Assembly: GCF_900156545.1 (NCBI RefSeq)
Contig: NZ_FTNW01000003.1
Span: 558,001 to 622,000 of the forward strand
DNA length: 64,000 nucleotides
Origin: Aquipseudomonas alcaligenes
GTDB taxonomy: Bacteria > Pseudomonadota > Gammaproteobacteria > Pseudomonadales > Pseudomonadaceae
Direction of reading: 5' to 3'
Shown piece by piece: positions 58,847 to 64,000 of the stretch; position 1 is the stretch's first letter, and each line of letters begins with the position of its first letter. The position numbers were made by a program, and so were the translations under genes. The notes under the pieces are model-generated. The model was not told the origin of the DNA, made no database searches, and worked only from the letters and a program-made list of their open reading frames with translations.

Positions 58847-61377
58847 ACGGCAATATCTCCGCGAAGAAAGAGTCCGATCTCGGCGATGCCCGCAAGATCG
58901 CCACGCCACTGCTGTTGCGCAAGGGGCTGCAGGTGTTCCTGCGCAACGGCCGGCAGGAGCCGCTGTATGTGGTGCTCGACCCGGCCAACCAGCTGCAGTG
59001 GGAGTTGGAGACCCGGCAATTCTTCATCCTCGAGATGATGCAGGTGGACGAGGAGTTCGTCGCCATCGCTGCCAGCTATGAGCGGCGCTTTGCACAGATG
59101 CTCAGCCGTGGCGAGCTGGATGCGATGCTGGTCAACCTGATCGATCAGCGTTTGCTGGGCCTGGCCGCCGCCGCCCATCCGCTGGTGGCGCAGTACCGCG
59201 AGCAGCTGCAGGAAGACCTGCAGCGCCTGCTGGAGGAAAAGGTTGCGCGCTTTCGCGACAAGGCCACCCCGCCGGCGCGGCGCGAGGCGGCCGCTCCTGT
59301 CCCGGCACCGATCAGCGCGGCACCGCTCAAGACGGCGCCGCCGAATGCTGTTAGCGCTTCCGGCGATGCCGGGCGAGGCGCTGGCGAGCCGCTGCAGGCT
59401 GGGGTACGCGATGCGGCGGGGATGGACGACACCCTGCAGATCCCGGTCTTGCACCTGTTCAATCCGCATAGCCTGCTCAAGTCCCTGCAGGGCTGGCTGG
59501 AGCCCCTGAGGTACGGCGTCTTCGTCTTGCCGCTGCTGTTCGGGTTGGCCCTGGGAATACTGCTCAACAACTACGGCCAGGCACATCAGGACGCCACGCG
59601 GCTGTTGTCGGGCTTTGGCGCCGTTGGCCAGGTGCTGTTCAGCCTGTTCACCGTCAACCTGCTGTGCACCCTGACCCTGGCGCTCACCGCGCAGAAGTAC
59701 CGCGGTACGGTGTACAGCCTGTCGCTGGCCTTCATGCTCGGCTTCCTGCCGCGCTTCATGCCGCGCATCCGCCACCTGGTCGGCCTGAGCCGGCGCGAAC
59801 GCCTGTGGCTGCATGGCGGTCCGGTGCTGATGCGCCTGGCGCTGTTCAGCCTGGGCGTATTCACCTGGTACCTGAGCCGTTCCTCCAACGGCGCATTGCC
59901 GGTTGCCGGCCTGGCCCTGGCGATGACCAGCGGGGTAGCGCTGCTGCTGACGCTCAATCCGCTGTCGAAGAGCAGTGGCTATCACCTGATCGCGGTGCTG
60001 GTGAACGAGCCGCAGCTGCGCGGCAAGGCGTTCAAGGCGCTGTTCGGCCGGATCAAGGGCGATGCCTATCGCGAAGCCAACGACACCGCCCTGGTGGCCT
60101 ATGGCCTGGCCTCGATCCTGTACTCGGTACTGCTGTTCGTCATCGCCCTGCTGCTGGTCGGCAGCTGGTTGCAGGTCAACTTCGGCGGCACCGGCGTGCT
60201 GGCCTGTACGGTGCTGATCGGCTACCTGAGCATGCTGACCTATCGCAAGTTCAAGTCGGCCAACGAGATGTACGAGCGCGCCATCCAGTACGAGCGCTGG
60301 AAGCGCCGCCGCCTGCCGGAAAACGTCGAGCAGAAGGTCGGTGTACGCCCGGACAACAAGCTGGCGCGCTACACCGGGCGGGTGTTCGCTCTGTCGCTGC
60401 TGATCTGCCTGTTCCTGCCCTATCCCTACGAGCCGGGAGGCGCCTTCGTCATCCTGCCGACCGAGCAGCAGCAGGTGGCCAGCGATATCGGCGGCATCGT
60501 CACCGAGGTGCTGGTGGAAGGCGGCGAGCAGGTCAAGGCCGGTCAGGTGCTAGCGCGTCTGGCCACCGGCGACTTGGCCGCGCAGGTGAAGATCGCCGAG
60601 GCGCGCATCGCCGAGGAGCAGGCGATAGTCGCCGAGCTGAAGGCGCGACCGCGGGCGGAAGAAGTGGACGTAGCCCGGCGTAGCCTGGACATGGCGCGCA
60701 CCCAGACCCAGTTCAGCCTGACCAATCACCAGCGCCATATCACCCTGCTGGCCAAGGGCGGTGTCTCCGCCCAGCAGGCCGATCAGGCGCGTCGCCAGTA
60801 CGAAGTGGACCTGATGGCGGTGAAGGTAGCCGAGGCCAACCTGGCGCTGGTCAGCAGTGGTGCCACCCCGGACTCCATCGCCGCCGCCGAGGCGCAGGTA
60901 CAGCGCTGGCAGAGCGAACGCAACCTGTACCAGGCGAAGATCGAGCGTTCGCAGCTGCGTGCACCGATGGACGGCAAGCTGATCACCCTGCTGCTCAAGC
61001 AGAAGGTCGGCAAGTTCCAGCCGCCGGGCGAACCCTTCGCCGTGGTGGAGAAGGCCGAGCGGGTGTTCGCCGAGATCGAGGTGCCGGAGACCGAGATCGG
61101 CTACGTGCAGCCGGGCGCGGTACTCAAGGTCAAGCCGCTGGCCTACTCCGACCGGCTGTTCGACGGTACCGTGACGCAGATCGATGCCAACGTGGTGGAG
61201 AAGACCGCCGGCAAGTACGTCAAGGTGCTGACCGTGATCGACAACCCGAGCGGCGAGCTGAAGTCCGGCATGACCGGCTATGCCAAGTCGGCTGGCGAGA
61301 CCCTGCCGGTGTGGAAGGCCTTCACCCGGGCGATCTTCCGCTTCATCGATGTGGAGCTGTGGTCGTGGATTCCATGA
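58843..61377 (+). CDS. PqqD-like / degenerate M50 / HlyD-type membrane fusion protein
   Basis: An 844-residue membrane protein. An N-terminal cytoplasmic PqqD-like winged-helix region (about 20-110) and Ala/Pro linker precede about seven helices (215-510). These align with M50-type HlyD-linked proteins, but TAQKYRG (282-288) replaces the HExxH motif and NPLSKSSGY (372-380) lacks the catalytic Asp of NPxxKxDGY. The C-terminal part (about 520-830) is a HlyD barrel-sandwich/coiled-coil adaptor (IGGIVTEVLVEGGEQVKAGQVL, LRAPMDGKLITL). It could link product or intermediate to export. It overlaps the preceding gene by 4 bases and ends the operon. Confidence 0.82.
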   Translation: MNGNISAKKESDLGDARKIATPLLLRKGLQVFLRNGRQEPLYVVLDPANQLQWELETRQFFILEMMQVDEEFVAIAASYERRFAQMLSRGELDAMLVNLIDQRLLGLAAAAHPLVAQYREQLQEDLQRLLEEKVARFRDKATPPARREAAAPVPAPISAAPLKTAPPNAVSASGDAGRGAGEPLQAGVRDAAGMDDTLQIPVLHLFNPHSLLKSLQGWLEPLRYGVFVLPLLFGLALGILLNNYGQAHQDATRLLSGFGAVGQVLFSLFTVNLLCTLTLALTAQKYRGTVYSLSLAFMLGFLPRFMPRIRHLVGLSRRERLWLHGGPVLMRLALFSLGVFTWYLSRSSNGALPVAGLALAMTSGVALLLTLNPLSKSSGYHLIAVLVNEPQLRGKAFKALFGRIKGDAYREANDTALVAYGLASILYSVLLFVIALLLVGSWLQVNFGGTGVLACTVLIGYLSMLTYRKFKSANEMYERAIQYERWKRRRLPENVEQKVGVRPDNKLARYTGRVFALSLLICLFLPYPYEPGGAFVILPTEQQQVASDIGGIVTEVLVEGGEQVKAGQVLARLATGDLAAQVKIAEARIAEEQAIVAELKARPRAEEVDVARRSLDMARTQTQFSLTNHQRHITLLAKGGVSAQQADQARRQYEVDLMAVKVAEANLALVSSGATPDSIAAAEAQVQRWQSERNLYQAKIERSQLRAPMDGKLITLLLKQKVGKFQPPGEPFAVVEKAERVFAEIEVPETEIGYVQPGAVLKVKPLAYSDRLFDGTVTQIDANVVEKTAGKYVKVLTVIDNPSGELKSGMTGYAKSAGETLPVWKAFTRAIFRFIDVELWSWIP

Positions 61378-61408
61378 TGGTGATCAATGCGTGATGGCTT
61401 TTGCTCCC

Positions 61409-61443
61409 TCTCCCGTTTAGGGGATAGGGCTGGGGAGAGGGTA
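61409..61443. repeat. imperfect inverted repeat CCCTCTCCC...GGGAGAGGG
   Basis: CCCTCTCCC pairs with GGGGAGAGGG across about 17 bases. Similar dispersed elements are frequent between genes in Pseudomonas genomes; only one copy is seen here. Confidence 0.5.
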
Positions 61444-61521
61444 TTGGGGGGCTGTGACCCTCTTTCCTGTGCGGGCTGCCTCGGTCGTTCTCCCACACGT
61501 GGGCGTGGGAGGCGCCGCCGT

Positions 61522-61580
61522 GTAGCCCGGATGCAATCCGGGAAACAGGCAGCTCCGCCCCCGGATTGCATCCGGGCTAC
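61522..61580. repeat. REP-like perfect 21-bp inverted repeat
   Basis: Arms 61522-61542 (starting GTAGCCCGGATGC) and 61560-61580 are exact reverse complements with a 17-base spacer. This matches the dispersed REP-type palindromes of Pseudomonas. It lies after the biosynthetic operon, next to the terminator. Confidence 0.8.
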
Positions 61581-61585
61581 GAATA

Positions 61586-61614
61586 AAAACACCGGCCAGG
61601 CCGGTGTTTTCGTT
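61586..61614. terminator. bidirectional terminator after the biosynthetic operon
   Basis: Ten-base-pair stem AAAACACCGG / CCGGTGTTTT with a 5-base loop. It serves the plus-strand operon and the convergent minus-strand reductase gene. Confidence 0.9.
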
Positions 61615-61634
61615 TCAGGGGCCTTTCGCCGGGC

Positions 61635-62891
61635 TCAGGCCGCCGGCGCGGGCAGCAGTTCCTTCAGTGGTTTGCTGTCGTCGGCCAGCTGCGCGTCTGT
61701 CACGGCGATGCCTTCGGCCACCAGGCGCTTGGCGGCGATGAAGTCCTGCGGGCGGTTCACCGTGTCGGCGGCCAGTACTTTGTCGCCCTTGAGGTAGAAG
61801 GCGCTGAAGCTGTCGGTTGCCGGGTCGCCGCGCAGCACCAGGCGTTCGAAGCCTTCGGCGAGGCCGACCATCTTCAGTTTCAGCTCGTACTGGTCGGACC
61901 AGAACCAGGGCACCGAGGCGTAGGTCTTGGCCTTGCCCGCCATGTTGGCGGCTGCTACCCGCGACTGTTCCAGGGCATTGGGCACCGACTCCAGGCGCAG
62001 GCGGCGACCGAGCAGGGCGTTGGGATGGTTGGTGCAATCGCCGGCGGCGTAGATGTGCGGGTCGCTGGTCTGCGCGTGTTCGTCGACCAGGATGCCGTTG
62101 TCCACTTGCAGCCCGGCCTCGGCGGCCAGCTCGGTGTTGGCCAGCAGGCCGATGCCGACCACCACCAGGTCGGCCGCCAGGCGGCTGCCGTCGGCGCAGA
62201 GCACCGCCGTGACCGCATCGCCCGTTACTTCCAGGTCGGCCACCTGCACGCCGGTACGGATATCCACCCCGGCCTCGCGGTGCTTGCGCTCGTAGTAGGC
62301 TGACAGCTCGGCAGCAGTAACCCGCTGCAGCACCCGTGGCAGGGCTTCCAGCACGGTGACCTGCAGGCCTTGGGCGACGGCCGAGGCCGCCACCTCCAGG
62401 CCGATGTAGCCGCCACCGACGATGGCCAGGCGTTTGCCCGCTGCCAGCTGGGCACGGATCTGCTCCACATCATCCAGGGTGCGCAGGTAGTGGAAGTTGG
62501 CGCAGCGCTCGGCGACTGCGGCATTCGGCACGCTCAGTGGACGCGGGCGGCCGCCGGTGGCGATGGCCAGCCTGTCGTAGCTCAGCTGTGCGCCATCGGC
62601 CAGCTCCAGGCGCTGGCTGGCGCGGTCGATGTGCACTACCCGCACGCCCGGCATGAACTCGACGTTGGCCCGCTCATAGGCGGCCAGCGGGCGTATTGCC
62701 AGGCTGCTCTTCTCCACGCTGCCGGTCAGGTAGGCCTTGGACAGCGGCGGGCGGTGGTAGGGCAGGTGGGCTTCCTCGCCGAGCAGCAGGATACGGCCCT
62801 CCCAGCCCTCGTTGCGCAGGGCAACGGCCAGTTCGCCGCCGGCATGGCCGGCACCGATGATGATGGCGGTGGAGGAAGCTGCGTCTGTCAT
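61635..62891 (-). CDS. FAD-dependent ferredoxin/rubredoxin-reductase-type oxidoreductase
   Basis: A 418-residue flavoprotein. The FAD site starts IIIGAGHAGGELAVALR, the NAD site is LAIVGGGYIGLEVAA, and the second FAD segment is HIYAAGDCTNHPNALLGR. The C-terminal reductase domain (SDQYELKLKMVGLAEG) matches dioxygenase/rubredoxin reductase partners. It probably passes electrons from NAD(P)H to a ferredoxin or rubredoxin; the partner is not adjacent. It converges on the biosynthetic operon. Confidence 0.92.
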   Translation of the reverse strand: MTDAASSTAIIIGAGHAGGELAVALRNEGWEGRILLLGEEAHLPYHRPPLSKAYLTGSVEKSSLAIRPLAAYERANVEFMPGVRVVHIDRASQRLELADGAQLSYDRLAIATGGRPRPLSVPNAAVAERCANFHYLRTLDDVEQIRAQLAAGKRLAIVGGGYIGLEVAASAVAQGLQVTVLEALPRVLQRVTAAELSAYYERKHREAGVDIRTGVQVADLEVTGDAVTAVLCADGSRLAADLVVVGIGLLANTELAAEAGLQVDNGILVDEHAQTSDPHIYAAGDCTNHPNALLGRRLRLESVPNALEQSRVAAANMAGKAKTYASVPWFWSDQYELKLKMVGLAEGFERLVLRGDPATDSFSAFYLKGDKVLAADTVNRPQDFIAAKRLVAEGIAVTDAQLADDSKPLKELLPAPAA

Positions 62892-62985
62892 GATGGCCTC
62901 GGGAAGAAGAAAAATCGCTCAGTAGTGTATGCATCCGCGCCGGGCAAGTCCCGGCCGAAGATGCCAAACGTCATGCCGCAGGCGT

Positions 62986-64000
62986 TCAGCGCAGCAGGTG
63001 CACGGCCAGACCGACCAGCGCGCAGCCGAGCAGCACCTGAATCACCCCGCGCTTGAACTGGAACAGGGCCACTGCCGCCCCCAGTGCGATCAGGGCCGAA
63101 GGCCAGTCGAAACTGCCGGAAAAGCCCTGTGGCCAGAGCACGTGATAACCGAAGAACAACGCCAGGTTGAGGATGACCCCGACCACGGCGGCGGTGATGG
63201 CGGTCAGCGGCGCGGTGAACTTCAGCTCGTTGTGGGTCGACTCCACCAGCGGCCCGCCAGCGAGGATGAACAGGAACGACGGCAGGAAGGTGAACCAGGT
63301 GACCAGGCAGGCGGCCAGGGCGCCACTGGCGAAGGCCGAGTCACCGCCGAACACCGGCTGCACATAGGCGCCGACGAAGGCGACGAAGGCCACCACCATG
63401 ATCAGCGGTCCCGGCGTGGTCTCGCCCAGGGCCAGGCCATCGATCATCTGTGTCGGAGTCAGCCAGCCATAGTGGCCGACCGCGCCCTGGTAGACATAGG
63501 GCAGTACCGCGTAGGCGCCGCCGAACGTCAGCAGGGCGGCCTTGGTGAAGAACCAGCCCATCTGGGTCAGCGTGCCGTGCCAGCCGAACAGCGCGGTCAG
63601 CAGGCCCATCGGCAGCAGCCACAGGATGGCGCCAGCCAGCGCCAGCAGGAGCAGGCGTGGCCAACGGAAGCGCGCGTGCTCGGGAGGCGGGGTGTGGTCG
63701 TCGATCAGCGCTGGGCCGTAGGCGCGGTTGCTGGTGGTATGGCCGCCACCCAGGCTGAAGTGCTGAGGGGCCAGACGTCCACCGAAGTAGCCGATCACCG
63801 CAGCGCCCAGCACGATCAGCGGAAAGGGCAGGTTGAGGGCGAAGATGGCCACGAACGATGCGCCGGCGATTGCCCACAGCCAGTTGTTTTTCAACGCCCG
63901 TGAGCCAATGCGATGGGCCGCCTGCAGGACAATCGCCGTCACCGCCGGCTTGATGCCATAGAAGATACCGGCCACCAGGGGGACGTCGCCGAAAGCGATG
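62986..64000 (-). CDS. chrA: ChrA family chromate efflux transporter, 5' end missing
   Basis: Inner-membrane CHR transporter, cut by the window end. The frame stays open to base 64000, reading IAFGDVPLVAGIFYGIKPAV before the apparent internal GTG at 63975. The second CHR half shows MGWFFTKAALLTFGGAYAVLPYV and LALGETTPGPLIMVVAF, typical of chromate-ion transporters. The visible 338 residues include the end of the first half and the whole second half. Substrate may be chromate or sulfate; family assignment is firm, function less so. Confidence 0.9.
   Translation of the reverse strand, partial: IAFGDVPLVAGIFYGIKPAVTAIVLQAAHRIGSRALKNNWLWAIAGASFVAIFALNLPFPLIVLGAAVIGYFGGRLAPQHFSLGGGHTTSNRAYGPALIDDHTPPPEHARFRWPRLLLLALAGAILWLLPMGLLTALFGWHGTLTQMGWFFTKAALLTFGGAYAVLPYVYQGAVGHYGWLTPTQMIDGLALGETTPGPLIMVVAFVAFVGAYVQPVFGGDSAFASGALAACLVTWFTFLPSFLFILAGGPLVESTHNELKFTAPLTAITAAVVGVILNLALFFGYHVLWPQGFSGSFDWPSALIALGAAVALFQFKRGVIQVLLGCALVGLAVHLLR

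Noticed and set aside
61522..61580. Inverted repeat as insertion-sequence ends
   Set aside because: The spacer is only 17 bases, and there is no transposase or target-site duplication.

Overview
The window is a GC-rich gammaproteobacterial chromosome segment and almost certainly comes from a Pseudomonas. The order frmA-fghA-ispF-truD-surE-pcm-nlpD-rpoS-rsmZ-fdxA-mutS-pncC-recA-recX is the classical Pseudomonas rpoS/recA neighbourhood. MvaT, ErdR next to DgkA, and a GacA-type rsmZ promoter are Pseudomonas hallmarks. The species cannot be fixed from sequence alone. No tRNA, rRNA, CRISPR array, transposase or prophage gene was seen.

Layout. Bases 1-9.6 kb hold formaldehyde detoxification (frmA cut by the window start, fghA), isoprenoid and tRNA modification genes, stress genes, rpoS and the small RNA rsmZ, then fdxA on the minus strand. 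Bases 9.6-19.3 kb hold mutS (minus), pncC, recA with a LexA box, recX, a LOG-family protein, a secreted PA3611-type protein, a DTW-domain tRNA modification enzyme, an EamA transporter, the response regulator erdR and dgkA. Bases 19.3-27.2 kb hold a tightly overlapping minus-strand MoxR/DUF58/DUF4129/SpoIIM/RDD operon and another membrane protein. Bases 27.3-34.6 kb hold sbcB, mvaT, purU, a CBS protein, a PctA-type chemoreceptor and a HerA-like ATPase.

The most notable part is 34.9-61.4 kb. A 683-base AT-rich intergenic region (40936-41618) separates two divergent arms. The right arm is a six-gene, translationally coupled biosynthetic operon. It encodes a 2716-residue polyunsaturated-fatty-acid-synthase-like megasynthase (two nitronate-monooxygenase-like domains, KS, AT, ACP, KR, DH), a 1530-residue KS-AT-DH protein with a fused phosphopantetheinyl transferase, a free ACP, an alkaline-phosphatase-superfamily protein, an alpha/beta hydrolase fused to a DUF6316-like segment and a propeller-like domain, and a PqqD-like/degenerate M50/HlyD membrane fusion protein. 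The left arm encodes a sulfatase/phosphotransferase-like protein, a PAPS-type sulfotransferase, an unknown 128-residue protein and a secreted esterase. It is followed by cysD-cysNC, which make PAPS. My inference is that this locus makes, head-modifies and possibly exports a secondary lipid or polyketide-like lipid, perhaps sulfated. I do not recognise a characterised product.

Bases 61.4-64 kb hold a repeat and terminator, a ferredoxin-reductase-type flavoprotein and a chromate-transporter gene cut by the window end.
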